DNA of 64,000 nt, from the NCBI RefSeq assembly GCF_003367355.1, contig NZ_CP031413.1:744001-808000 (forward strand), given 5' to 3'. The notes under the pieces were generated by a model. That model saw only the letters and a list, made by a program, of their open reading frames with translations. It was not told where the DNA came from and searched no databases. Below are positions 45,256-54,363 of this stretch, piece by piece (positions within the stretch are counted from its first letter, which is position 1; each line of letters opens with the position of its first letter). Source of the stretch: Lysobacter sp. TY2-98. Lineage in GTDB: Bacteria; Pseudomonadota; Gammaproteobacteria; Xanthomonadales; Xanthomonadaceae. Position numbers and translations under genes: made by a program.

Positions 45256-47052
45256 TCAGCGCCCGGCGTCGAACGCCTCGGCGTCGAGGCTCATCAGTGC
45301 TTCGGCGCCGGCGCGGATGGCGGCGGCATGGGTGAGCGTACGCGGCAGGATGCGGTCGAAGTAGAAGCGCGCGGTGGCCCGCTTGGCCTCGGCGAAAGCG
45401 GGCGTCACCGACGCGCCGTCGAGCGCGGCGACGCTGCGCACCCACCAGTAGCCGAGCAGCACGTAACCCGAATACATCAGGTAGTCGTAGGCCGCGGCGC
45501 CGAGCTCGTCCGCGTTCTCGCCGCTGCGTTGCGCGATGGCCACGCTCAGGTGCTGCCACTGCGCGGCGAGGTCCGCGAGCGTCGTGCAGTAGCCACCGAT
45601 CTGCGCGTCACCGGCACGCGCTTCGGCGAACGCGCGGATGCGGCCCAGCATCGCCTTCAGTCCCGCGCCCTTCATCTGGATCACCTTGCGACCCAGCAGG
45701 TCGAGTGCCTGGATGCCGGTCGTGCCTTCGTACAGCGTGGTGATGCGCGCATCGCGTGCGAGCTGCTCCATGCCGTGTTCGTGGATGTAGCCGTGACCGC
45801 CGAAACACTGCAGGGCATCGTAGGTGACCTCGATACTCCACTCCGTCAGGCAGGCCTTGACGATCGGCGTGAGGAAACCGACCAGTGCATCCGCTTCGGC
45901 GCGCTCGTCATCGGTAGTGCCGTGCGAGGCGATGTCGAACTGCAAGGCCGCGTCGTACGACATCGCACGGCCGCCTTCGACCAGCGCCTTGCACGTGAGC
46001 AGCATGCGGCGCACATCCGGGTGGACGATGATCGGATCGGCCGGCTTGTCGGGGAATTTCGCGCCGGTCGCCGAGCGCATCTGCAGGCGTTCCTTCGCGT
46101 AGACCAGCGCGTTCTGGTACGCGCGATCCGATAAGCCGAGACCCTGCAGGCCGACGGCCAAGCGCGCGGTGTTCATCATGACGAACATCGCCATCAGGCC
46201 CTTGTGCGGTTCGCCGACGAGGTAGCCCTCCGCGCCGTCGAAGTTCATCACGCACGTCGCCGAGCCGTGGATGCCCATCTTGTGTTCGAGGCTGCCGCAG
46301 CGGAGCGTGTTGCGGTCGCCGATCGATCCGTCCTGCGCGACGCGGAACTTGGGCACGACGAACAACGAGATGCCGCGGCTTCCCGCAGGCGCATCGGGCA
46401 GTTTCGCGAGCACGAGATGAACGATGTTGTCCGTCATGTCGTGCTCGCCGGCGGTGATGAAGATCTTCGTGCCGGAGATCGCGTACGTACCGTTGTCGCG
46501 CGGTTCGGCGCGCGTGCGCAGCAGGCCGAGATCGCTGCCGCAGTGCGGTTCGGTGAGGCACATCGTGCCGGTCCAGCGACCTTCGACGAGCGGTTTCAGG
46601 AAGACCTCGCGCTGCCACTCGGTGCCGTACACCGACAGCGCTTCCACCGCGCCGTTCGACAGCAGCGGGAAGTTGCCCCAGGCGAGATTCGCCGCGTCGA
46701 CCATTTCCTTGATCGGGAAGCCGACCAGACGCGGCATGCCCTGACCGCCGTGCTCGGTCGCAGTAACGAGGCCGGTCCAGCCGCCGTCGACGTACTGCGC
46801 GTACGCCTCCTTGAAACCCGGCGGCGTGCGGACCTCGCCGGTTGCAGTGTCGAGCGTGCAGCCGACTTCATCGCCGACGCGGTTGAGCGGGGCGAGCACC
46901 TGCGTGGCGAAGCGCGCACCTTCCTCCAGCACCGCGTCGATGACGTCGCGCGTGGCATCGGTGTAACCGAGGTGCGCGAACGCCTGTTCGCTGCGCAGCA
47001 GGTCGAACAGCACGAAACGCATGTCGGTGAGCGGGGCGTCGTAACGGCTCAT
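45256..47052 (-). CDS. Acyl-CoA dehydrogenase with C-terminal extension
   Basis: A 598-residue flavoprotein of the long acyl-CoA dehydrogenase group (with a PF12806-like C-terminal domain), such as FadE5 and 3-methylmercaptopropionyl-CoA dehydrogenase. Signatures are MCLTEPHCGSDLG, ISGTKIFITAGEHDM, CFGGHGYIHEHGMEQLARDARI and the catalytic glutamate in LYEGTTGIQ. It oxidises an acyl-CoA to the enoyl-CoA and passes electrons to ETF. The substrate cannot be told from sequence. It is followed on the strand by the HNH gene and is itself 11 bases downstream of the LEA-like lipoprotein gene. Confidence 0.9.
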   Translation of the reverse strand: MSRYDAPLTDMRFVLFDLLRSEQAFAHLGYTDATRDVIDAVLEEGARFATQVLAPLNRVGDEVGCTLDTATGEVRTPPGFKEAYAQYVDGGWTGLVTATEHGGQGMPRLVGFPIKEMVDAANLAWGNFPLLSNGAVEALSVYGTEWQREVFLKPLVEGRWTGTMCLTEPHCGSDLGLLRTRAEPRDNGTYAISGTKIFITAGEHDMTDNIVHLVLAKLPDAPAGSRGISLFVVPKFRVAQDGSIGDRNTLRCGSLEHKMGIHGSATCVMNFDGAEGYLVGEPHKGLMAMFVMMNTARLAVGLQGLGLSDRAYQNALVYAKERLQMRSATGAKFPDKPADPIIVHPDVRRMLLTCKALVEGGRAMSYDAALQFDIASHGTTDDERAEADALVGFLTPIVKACLTEWSIEVTYDALQCFGGHGYIHEHGMEQLARDARITTLYEGTTGIQALDLLGRKVIQMKGAGLKAMLGRIRAFAEARAGDAQIGGYCTTLADLAAQWQHLSVAIAQRSGENADELGAAAYDYLMYSGYVLLGYWWVRSVAALDGASVTPAFAEAKRATARFYFDRILPRTLTHAAAIRAGAEALMSLDAEAFDAGR

Positions 47053-47062
47053 CGTCGTAGCC

Positions 47063-47545
47063 TCAGCGGAGCACGCCGGGCAGGCCCGGTGCCGGATTCA
47101 GCGTGCTGTTGTGGTGGACGTCGAACGTCTGCTGCGACTTCTTCTCGGGGGTCGCGCTGATCTTGCCTTCGAGTCGATAGTCGACCGCACGACCCGACGC
47201 CAGCGCATCGGCGACCGCCAGTTTCGCGCCGGTGGACGGTTGCACGCGCACGTCGATGACGTCGGCCGATTCGGGGCCGATGTCGAGCGCCGGCGATGCG
47301 ACGACATCACCGGCCGCCTGGTTCGCGGCGTTGAGCGTGAGATGCACGCTGTCGAAACGCATGGGGATCGAGCTGTAGTTCTGCAGGCGCAGCTGCAGCG
47401 TCCAACCGCCGTCGGCGCGCACCGTGAGCTGCTGGATCTGCGCGGTCGGTTCGGACACGCGACGGACCGGGCCGCCGGCGCAGGCGGCGAGCAGCGCGAA
47501 CGCAAATACCGCGAGGGCGAGGCGGAAGGAAGAAGCTGGGCGCAT
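47063..47545 (-). CDS. LEA14-like lipoprotein
   Basis: The 160-residue product has a signal peptide with a lipobox, ALLAAC (Cys22), so it is a lipoprotein. The mature part is a LEA type 2/WHy-like beta domain: WTLQLRLQNYSSIPMRFDSVHLTLN. Such lipoproteins are common in xanthomonads; function is unknown. I start at 47545. It lies 70 bases after the response regulator gene, on the same strand, and could be the last gene of that operon, or a separate unit with the dehydrogenase gene that follows 10 bases later. Confidence 0.78.
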   Translation of the reverse strand: MRPASSFRLALAVFAFALLAACAGGPVRRVSEPTAQIQQLTVRADGGWTLQLRLQNYSSIPMRFDSVHLTLNAANQAAGDVVASPALDIGPESADVIDVRVQPSTGAKLAVADALASGRAVDYRLEGKISATPEKKSQQTFDVHHNSTLNPAPGLPGVLR

Positions 47546-47615
47546 CGAGCGACTCCGGAGGGGATCGCGTCGAGCATACCGCCCCGCACGGTGGCTGCGG
47601 GTCAGTTCGCGGGGG

Positions 47616-48257
47616 TCAGTCGAGCAGGCCTTTGCGCAGCGCGTAGCGCACCAGCTCGGCGGTGTTGCGCACGCCGACCTTGTCGAGCACGCGCGAACGG
47701 TGGTTCTCCGCGGTCTTCGCGCTGATGTCGAGCGTCCGCGCGATTTCCTTGGTGGTGTGGCCTTCCGCGATGAGATGGAAGACCTCGCGCTCGCGGGCGG
47801 TGAGTCGCCCGTACGGATCGTCCAGCGTGCGCTCGGGATGCTGCAGCTGCTGCGCGAGCGTGCGTGCGGCCTGCGGACCGAAATGGCCGCGTCCCGCGTG
47901 CAGGTTGCGCACCGCCGCGAGCAGCTCGGACGCCGCACTGTCCTTGACCAGATAGCCCGACGCACCGGCGCGTACGGCCTGCAGCACGTACTCGTCTTCC
48001 TGGTGCATGGTCAGCACCAGGACGCGCGTCTGCGGCAGTGCCTCACGCAGGCGCCGGACCACCTCGATGCCGCCGAGCCGCGGCATCGACAGGTCGGCGA
48101 CGACGACGTCGGGGCGCACCGCGATGGCCTTCTCGACGGTCTCGATGCCGTCGGCGGCCTGCGCGACCACCTGCACGTCGCCCTCGGCCTGCAATAGCCC
48201 GACCAGGCTTTCGCGCACCAGTGTGTGGTCGTCGGCGATGAGGATGCGGATCGGCAT
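47616..48257 (-). CDS. LuxR/NarL-type response regulator
   Basis: The 213 residues have a receiver domain (phosphoacceptor D55 in VVVADLSMP, switch threonine in VLVLTMHQ, and lysine in GYLVKDSA). The C-terminal LuxR helix-turn-helix has LTAREREVFHLIAEGHTTKEIARTL and KTAENHRSRVLDKVGV. It is the fourth gene of the minus-strand signalling run. It lies 55 bases after the histidine kinase gene, its likely partner. The longer frame to 48509 is an artefact. Targets are unknown. Confidence 0.93.
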   Translation of the reverse strand: MPIRILIADDHTLVRESLVGLLQAEGDVQVVAQAADGIETVEKAIAVRPDVVVADLSMPRLGGIEVVRRLREALPQTRVLVLTMHQEDEYVLQAVRAGASGYLVKDSAASELLAAVRNLHAGRGHFGPQAARTLAQQLQHPERTLDDPYGRLTAREREVFHLIAEGHTTKEIARTLDISAKTAENHRSRVLDKVGVRNTAELVRYALRKGLLD

Positions 48258-48312
48258 CGGCGCACCGTGCGGGCGAGCGGCCGTGGCGTCAAGCCGGGCG
48301 CGCCCGATCGCG

Positions 48313-49008
48313 TCAGGCGTCGAGCGGGACCACCGCGCGCAGGCGCGTGCCGTCGCCCGGTGCGGAATGCACCTCGAGCGTGCCGGCGAACAGGCGCAGG
48401 CGCTCGCGCATGCCCGACAGACCGCTGCCCGCGGCGCGTAGGCTCGGGTCGAAGCCGACGCCATCGTCCACGATCTGCAGCTGCAGGCGACCGTCGCGTT
48501 CGACGACACGCATCAGCACACTGCGCGCCTGCGCGTGCTTGGCGATGTTGTTCAGCGCCTCCTGTGCCACTCGGAACAACAGCGTCTCGCGCTCGCCATC
48601 GAGCGGTGGCAGCGGTTCGACTTCGACCGCAATCGAGATGCCTGCGGCTTGGCCAACACTCCGGCCGAGCCAGCGCAACGCGGGTTCGAGGCCCAGGTCG
48701 TCGAGGATGGTCGGCCGCAGCAGGCGCGAGAGTTCGCGGGTGTCTTCCAGCGTGTCGGCGCAGAGCGCGACCGCGGCGTCGAGCGCGTCGCGGAGCGTGG
48801 GGTCGACATCGGCGGCGTCACGCAATTGCGCCAGCCGATGCTTCAGCGCGGTGAGGTTCTGCCCGACGCCATCGTGCAACTCGCGCGCGAGGCGGCGCCG
48901 CTCGTCTTCCTGCACGCGCAGCACGGAGCGGCCGAGACGGCGGAACTCACGCTCGTTTGCTTCGAGACGCTGCAGCAGTTGGGCGTAACGGTCGACGGGT
49001 TCGTTCAT
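48313..49008 (-). CDS. Cytoplasmic DegS/NarX-class histidine kinase
   Basis: A 231-residue kinase with no membrane segment and no obvious sensor domain beyond a short N-terminal helix. The HisKA_3 box reads RRRLARELHDGVGQNLTALK; the ATPase domain has RVAQEALNNIAKHAQ, DDGVGFDP and GSGLSGMRERL. Such short soluble kinases depend on partner proteins for input. Its start overlaps the Ser/Thr kinase stop by 4 bases, so the kinases are translationally coupled. Confidence 0.92.
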   Translation of the reverse strand: MNEPVDRYAQLLQRLEANEREFRRLGRSVLRVQEDERRRLARELHDGVGQNLTALKHRLAQLRDAADVDPTLRDALDAAVALCADTLEDTRELSRLLRPTILDDLGLEPALRWLGRSVGQAAGISIAVEVEPLPPLDGERETLLFRVAQEALNNIAKHAQARSVLMRVVERDGRLQLQIVDDGVGFDPSLRAAGSGLSGMRERLRLFAGTLEVHSAPGDGTRLRAVVPLDA

Positions 49009-52000
49009 GGCGTCTTGGTCGCGGCGGTCGACGCGGGGCGCGCCGCGGCGAAGCGGTCGCGCGCGCTGCGGGCGGCGGTGTCGGCATCGCGCGCGGCGGC
49101 TTCGTCACCGCTCATGCGCTCGGCGGCGGCGGCCTGTTCGTGCAGCGAGGCGATGGTTCGACTCGACGCACCGCGCAGCCACGGCGCAACGTCGCGACAA
49201 AGCCGCAACGCAGTGGCGGCGTCGCGGCGGGCGAGGGCGGCGCGCATGGCCAGGTCGGTCCATTCGAGCCGCAAGCCCGCGTTGCCCAGCGACGCGGTCG
49301 GTGCGTCGAGTGCGGCGGGATCGCGGTGCGCGAGACGTGCCTGAAGAAGATCGAGCTCGAGTTGAAGCGCGCGAACGCCCGACGCCGTGGCGAGCGGCTG
49401 CGCTCTCGCGACCGCGGCCAGCGCGGCGCGGTTGTCACCGCGCGCGTCGGCGAGTTCCGCATCGAGGCGACCGGCGATTGCACGTTGCTCGGTCGATGCC
49501 TCGGCGAGATTCGCACGCAAGCCATCGAGCACGCGCGAGGCCGCATCGAGATCGCCCGCCTGGATGCGCGCGTCCGCGTCGAGCAGCTCGGCATCGACCG
49601 TCCCGCGCAGGTCGTCGCGCTCTTTGAACAGGCGCGTCGCTTCCGCCGCGTTGCGCAGCGCAGCTGCGGTGTCGCCGCGCGCAATCGCAAGTTCGGCGAG
49701 GTTGCGATACGCGACGGCGGCTTCCTCCGTCATCTGTCGACTGCGCGCCTGCGCCAGCGCGTCGAGTTGCGCCTGCTGGGCTTCGGCCCAGCGACCGCGT
49801 GCCGCGTGCAACAGGCCGAGATTCTGGCGCGTGCGAATCGTGCCGGTCTCGTCGCCCAACGTGCGATACGCATCCGACGCGCGCTGCCAGTAGGTCTGCG
49901 CATCGTCGTAGGCGCCGAGCTGGTACTGCGCGAAGCCGATGTCGTTCAGCGCCTGTGCGACGCCGTGCGGATCGCCGGCACGCTCGTAGCCCTGCAGGGC
50001 GAGGCGGAACGCATCGAGCGATGCCGCGTAATGGCCGCGTTCTTCCTCGAGCAGGCCGCGCTCATTGTCGACCGCTGCAAGCCCCGCGCGATCGTTGAGT
50101 TCGACATTGATGCGCCGGGCCTCGTCCAGCGCCGCCGCGGCCGCGTCGAATGCACCGCGCTGGCTGAGCAGGTTGGCGAGATTGCGCTGGCTGGTCGCGA
50201 CGCCACGTCGATTGCCGACCGCACGACGCAGCTCCACGGCGTGCCGGTACTGCTCTTCGGCCTCGGCGGTCTGGCCGAGCCGCCCGTAGCCGACACCCAG
50301 AGCGTTAACGGCCTCGGCTTCGCCGTAGGCATTGCGGCCGCGCTTGAACAGCACGAGCGCGCGCACGAGATAGTCGTCCACGGCGCGGCGCGCATCGCCC
50401 TTGAGGATCGAGAACTTGCCGAGCTCGAACCACGCGCGTGCGTCCTGCGCGTCGCGCCCGGTGAGCTGCTGCAGCGTCGTCACGGCAGCGTCCAGGTCGC
50501 CGGCCGCGCCGAGCGCCCGCGCGAGCTGCAGCTCCGCATGGGTATCGGACGGCGACTGGGTCGCGAGACGTCGCCAGATCGCCGCGGCGGCTTCGCCATC
50601 GCCTTCGAGCAGCGCCCGTGTCGCTGCGATGCGGTCGCGGAGATGCGACGACGTTGCCGATGCACGTTGCGCCCGATCGACCGCGTTGAGTGCGACGTCG
50701 TCCTCGCCGACCGACTGCGCGACGTCGGCGAGTGCAAGCCAGCCCGGAGCGCTGTCGCGATCGAGCGTCGTCGACTGGCGCAGCGCGGCGAGCGCCGCGT
50801 CGTAATGCCCGGCACGACGCGCGACCTCGGCTGAACCCTCGAGCGCGAGCACATTCGATGCAGGCAGCTGCAAGGCCGGCGCAGTTGTCACTCCGAGTGT
50901 CGACGACGCCTGTGGCGTACGCAGCCACGCCGTGAGCGCCGCAGCAGGCGAGGGGGCATGCGGTCCGTCGATGCGTGCGTCGCCGCCGCCTTCCTGCTCA
51001 CCCACGACATGCCATGCGTTCGCAACGCGCGCGAGTTCGAGACGCACGACGCGACTGGCCGCACCCGCGCGACGCATCGCGTCGAGCGACGGCCGTCCCG
51101 CGCTATCCAGTTGACCGAGCGCCTGCAGCGTGCGATCGGTGTCGACATGCGCGAGTCCGGGCGCATCCGCGAGCGCGGCGCGAAGCCGCATGTCGAGACC
51201 CACGCGCTCGCTCTCGGCCACAGCATCGCCTTCCAGCGGCATCAGCAGCACGCGTTCGAGCGGGCGTGACGGCGCGGGTGCCACGTGATCAACCGGTGCG
51301 CGATGCGTCCACCAGAACGCACCGCCTGCCGCGACCAGCGCGACGATGGCGATGCCCGCCAGCCAGCGCTTGCGTCGTACCGGATCGCGCGGTACTTCGC
51401 GACGATCGATCGCCTGCACGACCGCCGCCGCATCCGGCAGGCGATGCGCGGGCTGCGGACGCAGGAGGCGCTCGACGAGGCGCGCGATCCATTCCGGAAC
51501 ATCCGGTCGCTTGCTCGTGACCAGCGGCGGCGAGCGAACGAGGCGCTGCGCAAGGGCTTCTGCGGCTGTCGCCGTCGCGAACGCGCGCTCGCCGGTCAGC
51601 ATTTCGTGCAGGATCAGGCCGAGCGCGTACAGATCACTGCGCGGGCCGATCGGATCGCCGCGTGCCTGTTCGGGCGACAGGTAGTCCGGTGTGCCGACGA
51701 TACCGACGGTCGCGCTGCGCGTGCTGGTGGCGATCGAACGCGCGACGCCGAAATCGGTGATCGATGCGCTGCCATCCGCGGCGACCAGCACGTTCGCCGG
51801 CTTCAGGTCGCGGTGCACGACGTCGCGCGCATGCGCCGCCTGCAGCCCGAGCGCGACGTCGCGCGCGATGCGCAGCGCGGCGTCGATATCGAGCGGGCCG
51901 CGGTCGATGACGTGATCGAGCGGCTCGCCCTCGATCAGGTCCATGCTGATCAGCCAGCGCGTTTCGCCATTGGCGAATTCGTGCTTCGCGATGTCGTGGA

Positions 52001-52262
52001 TGCGCACGACATGCGGACTCGACACCTGCCGCGCCAACAGCAGTTCCTGACGGAAGCGCTCGAACGCGTCGGCACGCTGCGCGATCTCGGGACGCAGCAG
52101 CTTGATCGCGACCGGTACGCCCAACGCTTCGTCATGCGCGCGATAGACCACGCCCATGCCGCCGACGCCGACCAGGCTCTCGATACGGAAGCGCCCGGCG
52201 AGAACGGTGCCGGGCGCGAGGTCCATCTGCGCGTAGAGGCCGGTGGACGTGGCGTCGCTCAT
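49005..52262 (-). CDS. Membrane Ser/Thr kinase with TPR-rich C-terminal region
   Basis: A 1085-residue Hanks-type kinase. The kinase domain spans about 25-285: glycine loop GVGGMGVVY (32-40), ATP lysine K54 (VAIKLL), catalytic HRDLKPAN (150-157, D152 and N157), and DFG (170-172). A membrane helix at about 300-318 is followed by a large region, probably periplasmic. It contains about ten tetratricopeptide-like repeats (for example LGVGYGRLGQTAEAEEQYRHAVE). The start at 52262 overlaps the FHA-GAF stop (ATGA). It is likely controlled with that protein, which could bind phosphothreonines made by this kinase. Substrates are not known. Confidence 0.92.
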   Translation of the reverse strand: MSDATSTGLYAQMDLAPGTVLAGRFRIESLVGVGGMGVVYRAHDEALGVPVAIKLLRPEIAQRADAFERFRQELLLARQVSSPHVVRIHDIAKHEFANGETRWLISMDLIEGEPLDHVIDRGPLDIDAALRIARDVALGLQAAHARDVVHRDLKPANVLVAADGSASITDFGVARSIATSTRSATVGIVGTPDYLSPEQARGDPIGPRSDLYALGLILHEMLTGERAFATATAAEALAQRLVRSPPLVTSKRPDVPEWIARLVERLLRPQPAHRLPDAAAVVQAIDRREVPRDPVRRKRWLAGIAIVALVAAGGAFWWTHRAPVDHVAPAPSRPLERVLLMPLEGDAVAESERVGLDMRLRAALADAPGLAHVDTDRTLQALGQLDSAGRPSLDAMRRAGAASRVVRLELARVANAWHVVGEQEGGGDARIDGPHAPSPAAALTAWLRTPQASSTLGVTTAPALQLPASNVLALEGSAEVARRAGHYDAALAALRQSTTLDRDSAPGWLALADVAQSVGEDDVALNAVDRAQRASATSSHLRDRIAATRALLEGDGEAAAAIWRRLATQSPSDTHAELQLARALGAAGDLDAAVTTLQQLTGRDAQDARAWFELGKFSILKGDARRAVDDYLVRALVLFKRGRNAYGEAEAVNALGVGYGRLGQTAEAEEQYRHAVELRRAVGNRRGVATSQRNLANLLSQRGAFDAAAAALDEARRINVELNDRAGLAAVDNERGLLEEERGHYAASLDAFRLALQGYERAGDPHGVAQALNDIGFAQYQLGAYDDAQTYWQRASDAYRTLGDETGTIRTRQNLGLLHAARGRWAEAQQAQLDALAQARSRQMTEEAAVAYRNLAELAIARGDTAAALRNAAEATRLFKERDDLRGTVDAELLDADARIQAGDLDAASRVLDGLRANLAEASTEQRAIAGRLDAELADARGDNRAALAAVARAQPLATASGVRALQLELDLLQARLAHRDPAALDAPTASLGNAGLRLEWTDLAMRAALARRDAATALRLCRDVAPWLRGASSRTIASLHEQAAAAERMSGDEAAARDADTAARSARDRFAAARPASTAATKTP

Positions 52263-53164
52263 CGCGTCGGTGCGTGACCTGCGAGCAATTGCGTCCACTC
52301 ACCCGGCCCCGGCGGCTCGATGCCACCCTGCGACTCGCCGCGCGCCGCCAACCACAGCGCGCAACGCTCGGCGAAGGCCTGCAGCAGTTCGACGTCCAGC
52401 GTGGTCAGCGGCGGACCCGCTTCGCGGCGGTCGGCGTAGATCGCGCCGAGCACGCGCGTGCCGTCCATCAAGGGCAGCGCGATCAGCGTGCGCAGGCCAC
52501 CGCGCACGACCGACTCGCGGCCCGACAGCCAGGCGTCCTGGCCGATGTCGTTGAAGACGACCGGCGCGCGTGCGCGCAGGGCCTGGGCGACCGCGCCGAG
52601 GCTGCCCGTGAATTCGGTGCCCGTCGAGAGCGAGGCATCGAGTGCGATCGACGTCGCCACGCGATAGCGTCCGCCGCCCGACGTCAGTACGAAGCCCCGC
52701 GTGCACTGCGCGAGTTCCAGCACGGCGCGCAGGCTGTGTTCGAGCAACGTGCTGGTCGGCGCGGCGCCGTCCTGCGGCTGCGCCATGGCCTCGATGCGTG
52801 CGGTCAGTCGCGAGGCTTCGTGGCGACGTTCCTGCCAGCGCCGCGCCTGCTCTTCTGCGGCGCGACTGTCGAGCATCGCGAACTCGCAATGCACGTCGCC
52901 GAAGCGCAGCCAGCAACCGCGTGCGAGCGTGGTCTGCGAAATGCGTGCGCCATCGACGAAGGTGCCGTTCTTGCTGTCGACGTCGACCAGCCGCCACGTG
53001 CCGTCGGGCTGCGACTCGAGCTCGGCGTGGCGTCGCGATACCGACACGTGCGAGAGCACGAAGTCCGCGTCGGTCGAACGCCCGATGCGCAGGCGATCAC
53101 CGGGTGCGGCGATGCGCGCGATCGCGGGGCCTTCGGGAATGTATGCGATGAGCCGGGCCTGCAT
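52259..53164 (-). CDS. FHA-GAF protein
   Basis: A 301-residue soluble protein. The N-terminal FHA domain (about 20-90) shows LRIGRSTDADFVL, SRRHAEL and DVDSKNGTFVDG, the residues that bind phosphothreonine. The C-terminal GAF domain (about 130-275) has FVLTSGGGRYRVATS, APVVFNDIG and VLGAIYADRREAG. It is the first gene of the operon and overlaps the kinase gene, so it is a good candidate for its phospho-dependent partner or sensor. The GAF ligand is unknown. Confidence 0.9.
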   Translation of the reverse strand: MQARLIAYIPEGPAIARIAAPGDRLRIGRSTDADFVLSHVSVSRRHAELESQPDGTWRLVDVDSKNGTFVDGARISQTTLARGCWLRFGDVHCEFAMLDSRAAEEQARRWQERRHEASRLTARIEAMAQPQDGAAPTSTLLEHSLRAVLELAQCTRGFVLTSGGGRYRVATSIALDASLSTGTEFTGSLGAVAQALRARAPVVFNDIGQDAWLSGRESVVRGGLRTLIALPLMDGTRVLGAIYADRREAGPPLTTLDVELLQAFAERCALWLAARGESQGGIEPPGPGEWTQLLAGHAPTR

Positions 53165-53241
53165 GCCCGCATCTTAGGCCGACTCCTGCCGCTTGCGGCG
53201 CGCGGTGCGTGCCGTACGCCGCGGTTTGGAGCGCCGACACG

Positions 53242-53268
53242 CGAAGCCCCCGGCATGCGGGGGCTTCG
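53242..53268 (-). terminator. Terminator between the secreted-protein gene and the FHA-GAF operon
   Basis: CGAAGCCCCCG, loop GCATG, CGGGGGCTTCG, an 11-bp perfect stem. It lies 29 bases past the stop of the upstream minus-strand gene. Confidence 0.75.
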
Positions 53269-53297
53269 AAGATGAATCCGGCAGCGGGAACCCGGCG

Positions 53298-54122
53298 TCA
53301 GTGCCCGAAGTTGCGCAGGTAGGCGATCGAGAACTTCGCGGTCGCCACGCCGGCGAGTAGGTCGCCCGCGGCGTTGTTGCCGCTGCCGCCCGCGAGCCAG
53401 GTGTTCGGAATCGCGGTGCCCGCGCGGTCGTCCACGCGCGCGGCGAGGGCGTCGAGCGCGCCGAGCGCGTCGTCGTAGCGGGCGTCGGCGACCGCCTGCG
53501 CGGCGGCAGCGCGCTGGACTTCCAGCGGCGCGGCTTCGGTGGCGGGCAAGGTCGCGATGCGCAGGCGCAGGCGCTCGAGCTTGTCGTCGACGACATCACC
53601 GGTGCGGCGTACGTCGGCGAGGACCAGGAACTGCGAGAAGCCGCCGGTGGTGCCGCGCGCCCGCACGCTGCCCTGCGCCACCTCGGTGGTGATGTCGCGG
53701 AACGCCCCGCCCAGTGGCGCCTTGAACAGGCGATAGCTCGACCCGTAGGTGTAGGCGAGGGCATGGGTGTGGATTTCGACCTTCACCGTGCGATCGAACG
53801 ACAGCCCGCCCGCGGGCGGTTCGACGGTCACCATCAGCGGGAACGAGGAATCCAGCGAGGCCAGCGTGCCCGGCAGGCGCGCGAGCAGTTGCGGATCGGT
53901 GAGCGACACCGTCTGCGCGCTGATGCCCAGGTTCGCGGCGGTCAGCGCATGCGGCGAATCGAAGGTGAGCGTCATGTCCGCCAGTGGTGCGGCGGACGGG
54001 CCGATCACCACCGTCGCGACATTGCCCTGCACGCCGACCTGGACAGGCAGCGATTGCGCGGAAGCGAAAGGTGCGGCGACGGCGAGCAGCGCGAAGATGA
54101 ACAGGCGGACCAGACGCGTCAT
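53298..54122 (-). CDS. Secreted DUF6689-like protein
   Basis: A 274-residue secreted protein with a clear signal peptide (ending FASAQ, about residue 23). The mature part has beta-rich segments (VATVVIGPSAAPLADMTLTFD and VKVEIHTHALAYTYGSS) and a C-terminal helical part ending YLRNFGH. It resembles DUF6689 proteins of xanthomonads, though I recall this family only loosely. Function is unknown. It is divergent from the subtilase gene and followed by a terminator. Confidence 0.6.
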   Translation of the reverse strand: MTRLVRLFIFALLAVAAPFASAQSLPVQVGVQGNVATVVIGPSAAPLADMTLTFDSPHALTAANLGISAQTVSLTDPQLLARLPGTLASLDSSFPLMVTVEPPAGGLSFDRTVKVEIHTHALAYTYGSSYRLFKAPLGGAFRDITTEVAQGSVRARGTTGGFSQFLVLADVRRTGDVVDDKLERLRLRIATLPATEAAPLEVQRAAAAQAVADARYDDALGALDALAARVDDRAGTAIPNTWLAGGSGNNAAGDLLAGVATAKFSIAYLRNFGH

Positions 54123-54242
54123 GGCGACCCCGGCAACGTGGTGAACCCCGTGATGCGGCGACGCTAGGACCGGCGCGGTGAAGCAGGCGTCGTCGCGGAC
54201 GCCACGACGGTACACCGCCATCCGCGCACCGCGCGAGTCGGG

Positions 54243-54267
54243 AAACCCCCACGGCGCGTGGGTGTTT
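54243..54267. promoter_or_regulatory. Imperfect palindrome between divergent secreted-protein and protease genes
   Basis: AAACCCCCACG, 3-base centre, CGTGGGTGTTT: an 11-bp inverted repeat with one mismatch, in the middle of the 241-base divergent gap (about 97 bases from the protease start and 120 from the other). It looks like an operator. Confidence 0.4.
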
Positions 54268-54363
54268 ACCCCCGGTCGTGGTGAAGGCAACACCGGATGG
54301 GACGCCAGCGGACAAAGCGCGACAACAGGACGTCGCCCGCCCGGGCCCGCCCTGGAGTCATCG

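Noticed and set aside
48957..50834. Long plus-strand ORF (625 codons) antisense to the Ser/Thr kinase
   Set aside because: Shadow of the coding strand; Arg/Ala-rich without any family signal.
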